DNA of 45,912 nucleotides from NCBI GenBank assembly GCA_023415915.1, contig JAEZIZ010000002.1, positions 1 through 45,912 of the forward strand, read 5' to 3'. The notes under the pieces are model-generated. The model ran no database searches and was not told the DNA's origin. It was given only the letters and a program-made list of their open reading frames with translations. Shown piece by piece: positions 7,694 to 16,771 of the stretch (within the stretch, counting starts at the first letter, position 1; each line of letters opens with the position of its first letter). Made by a program: the position numbers and the translations under genes. This DNA comes from Bacillota bacterium (GTDB taxonomy: Bacteria; Bacillota; Clostridia; Christensenellales; SZUA-584).

Positions 7694-9511
7694 ATGGCGA
7701 CAAAGAGAGCGGTATTCAATATATCGGGAATGACATGCGCGCATTGCGAAAAAAGAATACGGAATGCGGTAATAAGGCTGGAGGGCGTTATTTCTATAGA
7801 CGCTTCTTTCCCGCGCAAACAAGCCGAGGTTGTGTTAGATACGGGCAAGCTTACGGAAAACGACATAAAGGCTGCGATTGAAAAGCAAGGGTATGCCGTA
7901 AAAAGCGTTGGGGAGTCCGGCAAACACCCCGCGGCAAAGGTCGTGCCGGTATTTCTGATTGTGATAGCGCTGTACTTTATCGCAAAATATACTGTCGGCT
8001 TCGATTTTATCAATCTTATACCAAAGATCGATAAATCCGTTTCTCTGATTGCGCTGTTTGCTGTCGGCCTGTTTACGAGCGTGCACTGCATAGCGATGTG
8101 CGGCGGCATAAACCTGTCTCAAAGCGTAGGCGCGGCGGACGAGGGCAAAGTAAGCTTTAGAGGCGCGCTGCTGTATAACCTCGGCAGGGTTATATCTTAT
8201 ACCGTGATCGGCGGAGCAGTGGGGGGAATAGGCTCGGTATTGTTTGTAAGCGCGGCTGTCAAGGGCGCAATAATGCTTATCGCAGCGTTTTTTATGATAC
8301 TGATGGGCCTTTCGATGCTGGGCTGGCTTCCCTGGTGGCTGGTGCCGAGGCTGCCTGGAATGCTTTCCAAACGCGCAGGCAAGGCAAAGCAGGGAAAAGG
8401 GCCGCTTGTCGTAGGAATGCTGAACGGGCTTTTGCCATGCGGTCCGCTGCAGGCAATGCAGCTTTATGCGCTTTCCACCGGCTCTGTAATAACCGGAGCG
8501 CTTTCTATGCTGCTGTTCTCTCTGGGTACGGTGCCTCTTATGCTGGGCGCGGGGATGATATTCTCGGCTCTGAAAGGAAGGTTTACGCGCGGCATAACGA
8601 GAGTAAGCGCCGTGCTTGTGATGCTGATAGCTTTCGTAATGCTGTTCAATGCGGGCGGATTGCTTGGGATTAACATCGGTATTGTCAATTCAGGAGCCGC
8701 CATTGCAGGCTCGGCCGCGAGCGTTCAAGAGGTTGCATCGGGCAAAGCGGGGGATTATTACGTTGCAAGCATAAAGGGCGGCGTACAGGAAGTCGAGGCG
8801 GCTCTGGAGCGCTCGAGATATCCGTACATACTCGTGCAGAAAGGCATTCCGGTAAAATTCAATATCAAGGCCGAGGATAAAAACATAAACGGCTGCAACA
8901 ACGCGGTTGTGTTCCCCGAGTTTGGCATCGAACGTGAACTGAAGGCTGGGGATAACATATTTGAATTTACGCCCGAAAAGACAGGCACTTTTAATTATAC
9001 ATGCTGGATGGGCATGATATACGGAAGAATAAAAGTTGTGGATAAAATAGACAACGACGAGGCTTTAAAAGAGGCAAAGGAAGACGTTAACGAAAGCAGC
9101 TTACGCGTCGCGGGTCTGGATACGGAGAAATACGCGGTTGCGGAAGTTAAAGAAGGTTTGCAGGAGCTGACGGTTACTATAGACGAAACGGGTTTTTCGC
9201 CCGCGCTGCTTATAGTGCAAAAGGATATTGAAGTGAAAATAAAGTTTAAGGCTGAAAGCATCGACGAAAAAAATAACTTTGTCGTATTCCCGGAGTATAA
9301 CGGGGCGCTCGATTTAAGCGGGGGGCAATTTGAAACGCCGGAGCTTATACCGGAGGAGGATTTCACGTTTTTAAGCAATCCGGGACTGTTCCCCGGATAT
9401 GTAAAGGTTGTGGACGACTTAAGCAGGATAGATATTGACGAGATAAAAAAAGAAGCGGCGGAGTATGACTTTAACCAAATCAATCCGGCGAATGGGGCGT
9501 CGTGCCACTGA
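7694..9511 (+). CDS. HMA-DsbD/TauE-like transporter fused to two cupredoxin-like domains
   Basis: A 605-residue fusion. Residues 1-70 are a heavy-metal-associated domain (GMTCAHC). Residues ~80-325 are a membrane region of the DsbD_2/SafE type with motifs TSVHCIAMCGG, LYNLGRVISY and GLLPCGPLQAM, the last two holding paired small/Cys-Pro features typical of thiol or metal transfer. Residues ~350-450 are a cupredoxin-like domain ending FNYTCWMGMIYG, with a possible Cys/Met copper site. Residues ~475-590 are a second, similar domain (NNFVVFPEY ... FLSNPGLFPGY) that has lost the Cys. It sits 16 bases ahead of a CopA-type ATPase, so a role in copper handling is likely. Its family is often labelled sulfite exporter TauE/SafE. 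Confidence 0.8.
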   Translation: MATKRAVFNISGMTCAHCEKRIRNAVIRLEGVISIDASFPRKQAEVVLDTGKLTENDIKAAIEKQGYAVKSVGESGKHPAAKVVPVFLIVIALYFIAKYTVGFDFINLIPKIDKSVSLIALFAVGLFTSVHCIAMCGGINLSQSVGAADEGKVSFRGALLYNLGRVISYTVIGGAVGGIGSVLFVSAAVKGAIMLIAAFFMILMGLSMLGWLPWWLVPRLPGMLSKRAGKAKQGKGPLVVGMLNGLLPCGPLQAMQLYALSTGSVITGALSMLLFSLGTVPLMLGAGMIFSALKGRFTRGITRVSAVLVMLIAFVMLFNAGGLLGINIGIVNSGAAIAGSAASVQEVASGKAGDYYVASIKGGVQEVEAALERSRYPYILVQKGIPVKFNIKAEDKNINGCNNAVVFPEFGIERELKAGDNIFEFTPEKTGTFNYTCWMGMIYGRIKVVDKIDNDEALKEAKEDVNESSLRVAGLDTEKYAVAEVKEGLQELTVTIDETGFSPALLIVQKDIEVKIKFKAESIDEKNNFVVFPEYNGALDLSGGQFETPELIPEEDFTFLSNPGLFPGYVKVVDDLSRIDIDEIKKEAAEYDFNQINPANGASCH

Positions 9512-9527
9512 TGAGGGAGGAAACGAA

Positions 9528-11996
9528 ATGATCGAAAAGACATATAAGGTGACCGGTATGACGTGCGCTTCGTGCGCGGCGCATGTGCAAAAGGCCGCGG
9601 CTAAACTTAAGGGCGTTGCCGAGGCCGCCGTTAATATAGCAACCGAAAAGATGACGGTTCGTTTCGACGAAAGCAAAACGGGGTTTGAACAGCTTCAAAA
9701 GGCCGTTGAGGACGCCGGATACGGGCTGCTTGAAGAGAAGCTTTCTTTTAAAAGCATAGAGCTCGCGGTGGACGGCATGACATGCGCATCCTGCTCAGCG
9801 GCGGTGGAAAGGGCGGTAAAGAAGCTTGGCGGCGTCCGTTCGGTCTCCGTCAACCTCGCGACTAACAGGGCGGCAATAGAATACGATACGTCGAAGGTAA
9901 AGCTTTCGGAAATAAAAGCCGCTATAACGGGCGCAGGGTATACGCCGCGGGAAATCGAAGGCGAAGCGGCCCGCGATATAGAGAGCGAACAAAGGCGGCG
10001 CGTTCTTAAGAACATGCGCATACGGCTGATAATCGCGATTATATTCTCCGCGCCGATACTGTATATCGCGATGGCGCACATGTTCCCTGTTTTCAAGCTG
10101 CCGATACCGTACTTCATGGGCTCTCACGATTTCCCGCTTGTGTTTGCGCTTGTGCAGCTTGTATTGACCGTCCCCGTAATTTTGGCGGGAAGCAGGTTTT
10201 TCCGGGTAGGTTTAAAAACGCTGATAAAGCGCGCGCCTAACATGGATACGCTCGTCGCTATTGGTACGGGCAGCGCGTTCCTTTACGGCGTTTACGCTAC
10301 CGTGATGATTTATCTCGGAGAGTTCGGGTTTGCGGAGCAGCTGTATTTCGAATCGGCGGCGGTAGTCATTACGCTCGTTATGCTGGGCAAGTATCTGGAA
10401 GCCGTGAGCAAGGGAAAGACCTCGGAAGCGATTAAAAAGCTGATGGGCTTAAAGCCCAAAACCGCCGTAATTATAAAAGACGACACCGAGTTGGAAGTTC
10501 ATTTGGACGAGGTGGCTGTGGGAGATATAGTGCTCGTTCGCCCGGGCTCCGCGGTGCCTGTGGACGGAAGGGTTTTAGAAGGCGTATCGTCGGTAGACGA
10601 GTCGATGCTTACCGGCGAAAGCATGCCGGTCGAAAAACACCCCGGCTCGAATCTAACCGGAGGCAGCATAAACGGCGAAGGCCTTTTGAAGTTTGAGGTA
10701 ACGCGCACGGGCGAAGATACCGCGCTGTCAAAGATAATCAAGCTTGTTGAGGAAGCGCAGGGCAAGAAAGCGCCTATTGCCAAGATGGCGGACGTAGTAT
10801 CCGGCTATTTTGTGCCCGCGGTGCTCATAATAGCGTTCGTTGCCGCGGTTCTGTGGATGATAGCGGGCAAGGACTTTGACTTTGTGCTGAATGTGTTTGT
10901 AACCGTGCTTGTTATAGCCTGCCCCTGCGCGTTGGGGCTTGCAACGCCTACCGCAATAATGGTGGGAACGGGCAAGGGCGCGGAGCTCGGCATACTGATA
11001 AAAGGCGGGGAAGCGCTTGAGACGACTCATAAAGTAAACGCCGTAATATTCGATAAAACAGGCACAATCACCGAAGGAAAGCCTCTGCTTACCGATATCA
11101 GGAACTACGGAAGTTTGAGCGAGAAGGAGGCTCTTATGTTGGGCGCGTCTGCGGAACGCGGGTCGGAGCACCCGATAGCGCGCGCAATAGTTGAAGCAGC
11201 GGAATCAAGTGGGCTAAAAATCCCTCAGCCTGACGAATTTAAAGCGGTGCCCGGCAGAGGGATTGACGCCGTTGCACAGGGCAGGCGCATACTTGCAGGC
11301 AACATAAAGCTTATGCGAGAGAACGGAGTCGATACGTCCAAGGCCGATGAAGACGCGAAAGCTTTGTCCGGCTCGGGAAGGACGCTCATGTATATCGCGG
11401 TGGAGAATAAGCTTGAAGCGTTGATGGCAGCCGCGGATACCGTAAAGCCCACGAGCAAAGAGGCGGTTAAAAAGCTAAAATCGCTGGGCGTTAATGTCTA
11501 TATGATAACGGGCGACAACAAAAACACTGCGGCAGCTATCGCAAAAGAAGTCGAGATAGACAACGTACTGGCGGATGTGCTGCCCGAAGACAAGGCGAGC
11601 GAAGTCAAAAAGCTGCAGCAAAGCGGGCATAAGGTGGCTATGGTAGGCGACGGTATAAACGACGCGCCGGCGCTGGTGCAGGCGGACGTGGGCATCGCGA
11701 TAGGCACGGGCACCGATGTGGCGGTGGAATCCGCGGACGTTGTGCTGATGCGGGGGGATTTAAACGAAGTATCAAGCGCCATAGCGCTCAGCCGCGCGAC
11801 TATACGCAACATACGGCAGAACCTGTTCTGGGCGTTTATATACAATCTCGCCGGAATACCGCTGGCTGCGGGCGTGCTGTACGCCTTCGGCGGGCCGCTG
11901 CTTAACCCCATATTCGCGGGCGCGGCGATGGCACTCAGTTCCGTATCTGTAGTAACGAACGCGCTGCGCTTAAAGCGCTTTAAAGTAAAGAGATAA
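9528..11996 (+). CDS. copA: Copper-translocating P1B-type ATPase
   Basis: An 822-residue copper exporter. Two N-terminal HMA domains each carry GMTCASC (near residues 10 and 80). They are followed by the eight-helix P1B core with ACPCALG (metal-binding CPC), the actuator motif LTGESMPVEK, the phosphorylation site FDKTGTITEG, the HP motif (SEHPIARAI) and the hinge GDGINDAPAL. The CPC plus two CxxC domains point to Cu(I) efflux. The ATG at 9528 is used because GGGAGG lies seven bases upstream; the longer frame from 9465 overlaps the preceding gene and lacks a ribosome site. It is cotranscribed with the HMA-DsbD fusion upstream and the lipoprotein downstream. Confidence 0.95.
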   Translation: MIEKTYKVTGMTCASCAAHVQKAAAKLKGVAEAAVNIATEKMTVRFDESKTGFEQLQKAVEDAGYGLLEEKLSFKSIELAVDGMTCASCSAAVERAVKKLGGVRSVSVNLATNRAAIEYDTSKVKLSEIKAAITGAGYTPREIEGEAARDIESEQRRRVLKNMRIRLIIAIIFSAPILYIAMAHMFPVFKLPIPYFMGSHDFPLVFALVQLVLTVPVILAGSRFFRVGLKTLIKRAPNMDTLVAIGTGSAFLYGVYATVMIYLGEFGFAEQLYFESAAVVITLVMLGKYLEAVSKGKTSEAIKKLMGLKPKTAVIIKDDTELEVHLDEVAVGDIVLVRPGSAVPVDGRVLEGVSSVDESMLTGESMPVEKHPGSNLTGGSINGEGLLKFEVTRTGEDTALSKIIKLVEEAQGKKAPIAKMADVVSGYFVPAVLIIAFVAAVLWMIAGKDFDFVLNVFVTVLVIACPCALGLATPTAIMVGTGKGAELGILIKGGEALETTHKVNAVIFDKTGTITEGKPLLTDIRNYGSLSEKEALMLGASAERGSEHPIARAIVEAAESSGLKIPQPDEFKAVPGRGIDAVAQGRRILAGNIKLMRENGVDTSKADEDAKALSGSGRTLMYIAVENKLEALMAAADTVKPTSKEAVKKLKSLGVNVYMITGDNKNTAAAIAKEVEIDNVLADVLPEDKASEVKKLQQSGHKVAMVGDGINDAPALVQADVGIAIGTGTDVAVESADVVLMRGDLNEVSSAIALSRATIRNIRQNLFWAFIYNLAGIPLAAGVLYAFGGPLLNPIFAGAAMALSSVSVVTNALRLKRFKVKR

Positions 11997-12016
11997 TTCC
12001 AAGAGGAGATAAAAAT

Positions 12017-12652
12017 ATGAAAAAAACAGCAATAACGGTTATAGCGGTTATGCTTGTCATAGCAATTGCCGGATGCTCAGAAACGGATGTGGTTTTAAAG
12101 TACAGCCAGGAATCTTTCGACGCTATAACAAACGCTTTCCCTGACCTCGTATCGACATCTGACGGGTACTCAGTACTGACGGTGGATGGAACGACCTCCC
12201 TTAAAGCGAGCAACGATTTTAAGGCGGGAAAAGACGACATATTGATTGAAACGCCGCTTGAGCCGTTTACCAAGGCAGGGCTTGACGTGTCCAAACTGCC
12301 CGAAGGCTTTGAGGCGGAAGGCGGCAGGCTTTATCTGACAACGGATTACGGCGACGGTACAGGCAGCAAGGACAACTTGCGCGATTCGCTTTTCGAAGCG
12401 GTAAAGGCGGACCGAAAGCTCTTATCATATCATAAGGAGCTCGACCATTTCGGCGTAGCTCTTAACAGCGGTAAATTCGAGTGGGCGAAGGATTATACAA
12501 AAAACGATAAGGATATAGTGTTTGTGATTGGCGCAGAAGCTCTGGCAGAGCTCGGCGTTGACGTTAAGAATATTGAAGGCTGGGCATTTCTCACGATGAA
12601 GGACGCCGGAAACGATGTGGATCTGCTTGTAAAGCCGTACGATCTTAAATAA
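12017..12652 (+). CDS. Predicted lipoprotein of the copper operon
   Basis: A 211-residue protein with a signal peptide and a lipobox (IAIAGC, Cys about residue 20), hence probably anchored outside the membrane. The mature part has a SLKASNDFKAG segment, a TDYGDG stretch and a C-terminal alpha/beta portion (KDIVFVIGAEALAELGVDV). Two sections, GLDVSKLPEGFEAEGGRLYL and GVDVKNIEGWAFLTM, look like related repeats of about 40 residues. No His/Met-rich copper motif is seen. The family was not recognised. AGAGGAG precedes the ATG, 20 bases after copA. Confidence 0.7.
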   Translation: MKKTAITVIAVMLVIAIAGCSETDVVLKYSQESFDAITNAFPDLVSTSDGYSVLTVDGTTSLKASNDFKAGKDDILIETPLEPFTKAGLDVSKLPEGFEAEGGRLYLTTDYGDGTGSKDNLRDSLFEAVKADRKLLSYHKELDHFGVALNSGKFEWAKDYTKNDKDIVFVIGAEALAELGVDVKNIEGWAFLTMKDAGNDVDLLVKPYDLK

Positions 12653-12710
12653 CGCCGCAATCGACTAAGCGCCGACAGCAGGTTATACTGTAATAAGAAA
12701 AAACCGGGGT

Positions 12711-12745
12711 GCGCCGGGGGAAGCTTTGCTTCGGCGCTTTTCGGA
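12711..12745 (+). terminator. Rho-independent terminator
   Basis: Outer stem GCGCC / GGCGC and inner stem GAAGC / GCTTC, followed by TTTTC. It separates the copper operon from the two-component system, though some readthrough is likely because the next gene starts only 25 bases later. Confidence 0.6.
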
Positions 12746-12769
12746 AATTACTTTTAGGAAGCTTTGGCT

Positions 12770-13486
12770 ATGGCAAAGGGCAAAACGATACTGGTAGTAG
12801 ATGATGAAATTAAAATTGCGGATGTTTTGCAATCATACCTTAATAAAGCGGGTTACACGGTAGTTTGCGCCTGCAGCGGCAGCGAAGCGCTTAAACTGTT
12901 TGAAAAGCACTCGCCCGCTCTGGTGCTGCTCGACCTCATGCTGCCCGATATGGCGGGAGAGGATGTTTGCCGGGCTATAAGGAAAAAATCGAGGGCGCCC
13001 ATTATTATGCTGACAGCAAAGATTGAAGAGGAGAGCATATTGGAAGGCCTCGGGATAGGCGCGGACGATTATGTCACAAAGCCGTTCTCCCCGCGGCAGA
13101 TTGTAGCGAGGGTGAACGCCGTGCTGCGAAGGGCCTCCGCCGAGGTGATACCCGTGGCGGACGAGCTGTCGTTTAATGACGGAGAGCTGGTGATTGACAA
13201 TCTGCGCCGTGAAGTGAGAAAAAGCGGGCAGAAAGTGCCGCTTACGCCCAACGAGATCAAGATTTTGTTTACTCTCGCAAAATATCCGACCAAGGCGTTT
13301 ACGCGGGATGAAATAATAACCATGTCTTTGGGCCATAGCTTTGAAGGGTACGACAGAGTAATAGACACGCATATAAAAAACATAAGGCAGAAGATTGAAA
13401 AAGAGCCTAAAACGCCCGAGTATATTCTGACGGTGCACGGCGTGGGGTATAAATTTGGAGGTACGGAATATGAAAACAAGCCTTAG
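12770..13486 (+). CDS. OmpR-family response regulator
   Basis: About 238 residues: a receiver domain (VVDDEIKIADVL acidic pocket, phosphoacceptor Asp in LVLLDLMLPD, MLTAK switch, DDYVTKPF Lys) and a C-terminal winged helix (LTPNEIKILFTLA ... VIDTHIKNIRQKIE ... VHGVGYKF). It binds DNA after phosphorylation by the kinase encoded next. The ATG at 12770 is ten bases after AGGA; a TTG at 12764 is also in frame. It overlaps the kinase gene by 17 bases. Its location behind the copper operon suggests control of metal or envelope stress, which is inference. Confidence 0.92.
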   Translation: MAKGKTILVVDDEIKIADVLQSYLNKAGYTVVCACSGSEALKLFEKHSPALVLLDLMLPDMAGEDVCRAIRKKSRAPIIMLTAKIEEESILEGLGIGADDYVTKPFSPRQIVARVNAVLRRASAEVIPVADELSFNDGELVIDNLRREVRKSGQKVPLTPNEIKILFTLAKYPTKAFTRDEIITMSLGHSFEGYDRVIDTHIKNIRQKIEKEPKTPEYILTVHGVGYKFGGTEYENKP

Positions 13487-14867
13487 AGTAAAACTTTGGG
13501 CGGCGTTTATAGGTATAGCGCTTTTCTTGTATCTCACGATAAGCGTTCTTTCAAACGTGGTTTTAGACAGGCAGTTTAAAGAATACACGATTAACAAGCT
13601 GGACCAAAAGATTGAGGATACGGTGGCTCTAATAAGCGAGCGCTACGAAAGATCGGGCGGATGGAACGCAGCGGAGCTCGAAAACATAGGCGTCAACGCC
13701 TTGGAGGAAGGCTTGATGGTACGCGTAACCGACAATCAGAGCGAGGTAATATGGGACGCCAGGAAACATAACAACGGCTTGTGCATGGCTATACTGAAGA
13801 ACATGTCGGAAAACATGCAGACGTATAATACCGGGTTTCAGGGCGGCTATGAGGAAAGGGAATATGCCGTAGACGTCGGCGGCGTTACGGTCGGCAGCGT
13901 AGCCGTCGGGTATTACGGCCCGTATTTTTACAGCGACCTCGATATTCAGTATCTGGGGGCGCTTAACAATCTGCTGCTTTGGGCAGCGCTGGGCTCGCTC
14001 GCAGTATGCCTTGTGTTTGGCGCATTTATGGCAAAGCGGCTCACCAGCCCGATAGCGAGGGTAGTAAAAACTACCGGCATGATAGCAAAAGGCGATTTCA
14101 ACGACCGGATAGACGAGAAATCAACCACGAAGGAGATAGTAGAGCTTACCGATTCCGTAAACACTCTGGCGCAAACTTTGGGCAAGCAGGAAGCATTGAG
14201 AAAAAGGCTGACGGCCGACGTCGCCCACGAGCTCAGAACCCCGCTCGCCACGCTGCAAAGCCATGTGGAAGCGTTTATAGACGGCGTCTGGGAGCCCGAT
14301 GAAGCGAGGCTTAAGAGCTTCCACGAAGAAATACTGAGATTATCGAAGCTGGTGGGCGAACTGGAGACGCTCTCGCGCTATGAAGGGGAGAACCTTGTTC
14401 TTAATGCGGGGACGTTTGATCTGGCGGCGCTTGTCCGCGGAATAGCCGATAATTTTGCAGGCGAGTTCAGCAAAAAAGGGATAGAAGTAATACTTGACGC
14501 CGAAGAGCAGTATATCGAAGCCGACAGGGATAAGATAAGCCAGGTATTCATCAACCTGCTTTCCAACGTATTGAAATACACAGGGGACGGCGGAAGGGTG
14601 GAAATAAAGGTTAGCGGAACGCACAATGCCGCTAAAGCGCAAATACGCGACACGGGCGCCGGAATATCCCCCGAAGACCTGCCCCATATATTCGAGCGCT
14701 TTTACAGGACGGATAAATCAAGAAACAGGGATACGGGCGGAGCCGGCATAGGGCTTACCATAGCAAAGTCCATAGTTGAGGCACATAAAGGCAGCATTAC
14801 GGTGGAAAGCGAACCGGGCAAGGGCAGCGCATTCTTCGTGACTTTGCCAAAAACAAACATAAGTTAA
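13470..14867 (+). CDS. Sensor histidine kinase
   Basis: A 465-residue membrane kinase. TM1 is at residues 8-29, then an extracytoplasmic sensor of about 135 residues and TM2 near 165-190. A HAMP linker follows (LTSPIARVVKTTGMIAKGDF), then HisKA with phospho-His in VAHELRTPLATL, and HATPase_c with the N box (INLLSNVLKYT), G1 (DTGAGI), F box (IFERFYR) and G2 (GGAGIGLTIAK). Architecture matches BaeS/CpxA-like kinases. The sensor domain has no Cys/His cluster to identify the stimulus. GGAGG lies seven bases before the ATG, inside the response regulator gene. Confidence 0.92.
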   Translation: MKTSLRVKLWAAFIGIALFLYLTISVLSNVVLDRQFKEYTINKLDQKIEDTVALISERYERSGGWNAAELENIGVNALEEGLMVRVTDNQSEVIWDARKHNNGLCMAILKNMSENMQTYNTGFQGGYEEREYAVDVGGVTVGSVAVGYYGPYFYSDLDIQYLGALNNLLLWAALGSLAVCLVFGAFMAKRLTSPIARVVKTTGMIAKGDFNDRIDEKSTTKEIVELTDSVNTLAQTLGKQEALRKRLTADVAHELRTPLATLQSHVEAFIDGVWEPDEARLKSFHEEILRLSKLVGELETLSRYEGENLVLNAGTFDLAALVRGIADNFAGEFSKKGIEVILDAEEQYIEADRDKISQVFINLLSNVLKYTGDGGRVEIKVSGTHNAAKAQIRDTGAGISPEDLPHIFERFYRTDKSRNRDTGGAGIGLTIAKSIVEAHKGSITVESEPGKGSAFFVTLPKTNIS

Positions 14868-14936
14868 TTAATCATCTTCATAATATCTTCATCAGCGAGT
14901 GATAGTATAAAGAAAACAAACAGTGAAGGGGATAGT

Positions 14937-15479
14937 ATGAAAGCTAAAAAAACAAATGCGAAAAAGTCGAAAGCGGGAGTTATCGCCGCTGCTTTCTCGG
15001 CGGCAGCGGTATTGATATTGGGAATTATACTTTTAAGCACTGCCGGCGCTAACACTGAAAATAAGGCGGCAATAGGTACGGCAGCCTCAGCGAGCGGAGC
15101 AGAGCCGCAGGACTGGAACGGCATCGTTATTGACAAGAGCAAAATAACGGAGCAGGCGGAGTTTTATTCCTATAAGGCAGGCAATACTGAAATGGAGGTG
15201 CTTGCCGTAAAAGCTCCGGACGGAACTATACGTACAGCGATGAATACATGCCAAATTTGTTATGACTCGGGCGCGGGATACTACGTGCAGGAAGGCGACG
15301 AACTCGTCTGCCAGAACTGCGGCAACAGGTTCAATATAAGCAAGATAGAGAAGCAGAAGAACGGGTGTAACCCGGTACCGCTAACCGGCGACTATAAAAC
15401 CGAAGACGACAATACAATAAAGATATCGGGAGAGTTTTTGGACGCAAACAAAGAGCTGTTTGCAGATTGGAAAAGATAA
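14937..15479 (+). CDS. DUF2318 membrane-anchored metal/Fe-S-binding protein
   Basis: A 180-residue protein with one N-terminal membrane segment (residues 13-34) and an outer domain of the DUF2318 type. Key motifs are MNTCQICYDSGAGYY, CQNCGNRF and the tail GGCNP-like NGCNPVP, giving CxxC pairs that could bind iron-sulfur or another metal. DUF2318 proteins often sit with Fe-S/heme or copper transport genes. The start follows GAAGGGGAT. It comes 69 bases after the kinase gene and ends before a strong terminator. Its partner is unknown; it may supply electrons or metal to the HMA-DsbD-cupredoxin protein upstream. Confidence 0.85.
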   Translation: MKAKKTNAKKSKAGVIAAAFSAAAVLILGIILLSTAGANTENKAAIGTAASASGAEPQDWNGIVIDKSKITEQAEFYSYKAGNTEMEVLAVKAPDGTIRTAMNTCQICYDSGAGYYVQEGDELVCQNCGNRFNISKIEKQKNGCNPVPLTGDYKTEDDNTIKISGEFLDANKELFADWKR

Positions 15480-15536
15480 TATCTGAAAAAGCTCATAAGT
15501 CGGAAGTCTCACGGCTTTTTGGGGCCGTATAAAAAT

Positions 15537-15572
15537 AACTGCGCGTCGGGGCGCGCAGTTATAATACTCTTA
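15537..15572. terminator. Terminator between convergent genes
   Basis: A perfect nine-base stem AACTGCGCG / CGCGCAGTT with a six-base loop and a TATAATACTCTT tail. It lies between the DUF2318 gene (plus) and the M24-family gene (minus) and probably serves both. A smaller ACGGC / GCCGT hairpin precedes it at 15511-15528. Confidence 0.8.
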
Positions 15573-15622
15573 GAGCCATAAGGCTTGATAAGCCGTTATA
15601 AAAACATATTCATATTTCTCTG

Positions 15623-16771
15623 TCAGTCGATAACCAGCATTCCGGGCTTTTCGATTATTGTGCCGTTTATGTTTTTAACGATCTTCGGGAAGCTCATAGG
15701 CTTTGTTATCATCAGCGGGCCTTTTTCGGTCGCTATAAAAGCGTCTTCCGTCTTTGTGCCGTCTATAACGGGCTGATAGCAATAGCATTGATTGGGCTGA
15801 ACAATGCCATGTACGTCTTCGGACGTGCTGTAGTAGCGGTTATAATAGCTCTGAGGTCCGCCCTGTGCGTGCCTGTAGTACATGCTTCCGAAGCCGGCGT
15901 CCTCTAAAAGCTTCTTGCCAAGCCTGTGCGGCACAATGTCGTCTACGCCCGGTTTTGTTGCTTCTATCATACGGCATTCTATTTCCGCGTTAATATCGAA
16001 CTGTTCGAGCAAGCCAGACGGGGGAGCGCCGAAATGCACCATTCTGGTTGTCGTTGTTATCAGGCCTTTATAACGTCCATTGCAGGATACCATAAGGTTT
16101 TTACCAATCTTATTTGAGGTTGGGACTGCGTGCCTGTGGTTAAGTATACGGTCTCCCGAAGCTACGAGGAAAAGCACCTGGTCGATTCCCTTAGGCCAAA
16201 GCGCATTAGCGACTCCGCCTGCCACTTCGTATTCGCTCATGCCGGGCTTAACGGTAGCAAGATATTTCTCCAGCGCTTCCGACATTGTATCGCCAAGATA
16301 CTGATAACGGCATATTTCATTATGCGTCAGCGAATAATGCAATTGCGTAATCTTATCATGTATCATCCTTGCTTTTCCGAAGTGTACGTCTGCGCCGACC
16401 CTGTCCATGCTCCCTGCGATGTTTACTATAAAATCTTCGTTTTTATTCTCGTACCATGCCTGGGAGAGGACTTTGAAGCCAAGCTCTTCAAGATGCTGCT
16501 CTTCTTTCATTCGCCGCTCTTCAATAACATTTGTAATAGCATACCGCTTGTCGTCTCGCGTTATCAGTATTGCCGTTACGGCGTCTTCAACGCAGGAGGT
16601 GACTACACCGTTAGCTCCGGCTGTGATCCACGCGAAATTGGACTGCCGGGTCAGATACAAAGCGTCAAGGCCCTCAGACTCAAGCAGACTGATTACCCGT
16701 TTTACTTTTATGTCGATTTCTTCTCTGCGACCTTTGATGGTAGTGTCTTCGACATAGATTTTACTGCTCAT
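15623..16771 (-). CDS. M24-family protein (creatinase/Xaa-Pro peptidase fold), probably not a metallopeptidase
   Basis: A 382-residue two-domain protein. Residues 20-150 are the creatinase_N domain; residues 160-375 are the pita-bread M24 domain. In active M24 metallopeptidases two Asp, one His and two Glu bind metal. Here the DxG motif reads CNG (C230), the following Asp position is in TTTTR (about T240), and the first Glu is Gln (CYQPVI, Q333). Only the His (RHAQGG, H301) and the second Glu (KTEDAF, E342) remain. The protein is therefore likely a metal-free hydrolase, as creatinase is, or a binding protein. It is transcribed away from the zinc dehydrogenase with a LacI-type operator between them, so it belongs to the sugar regulon. 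Confidence 0.8.
   Translation of the reverse strand: MSSKIYVEDTTIKGRREEIDIKVKRVISLLESEGLDALYLTRQSNFAWITAGANGVVTSCVEDAVTAILITRDDKRYAITNVIEERRMKEEQHLEELGFKVLSQAWYENKNEDFIVNIAGSMDRVGADVHFGKARMIHDKITQLHYSLTHNEICRYQYLGDTMSEALEKYLATVKPGMSEYEVAGGVANALWPKGIDQVLFLVASGDRILNHRHAVPTSNKIGKNLMVSCNGRYKGLITTTTRMVHFGAPPSGLLEQFDINAEIECRMIEATKPGVDDIVPHRLGKKLLEDAGFGSMYYRHAQGGPQSYYNRYYSTSEDVHGIVQPNQCYCYQPVIDGTKTEDAFIATEKGPLMITKPMSFPKIVKNINGTIIEKPGMLVID

Noticed and set aside
12017..12652. Copper chaperone
   Set aside because: Context suggests it, but no CxxC, Met-rich or His-rich metal motif is visible.
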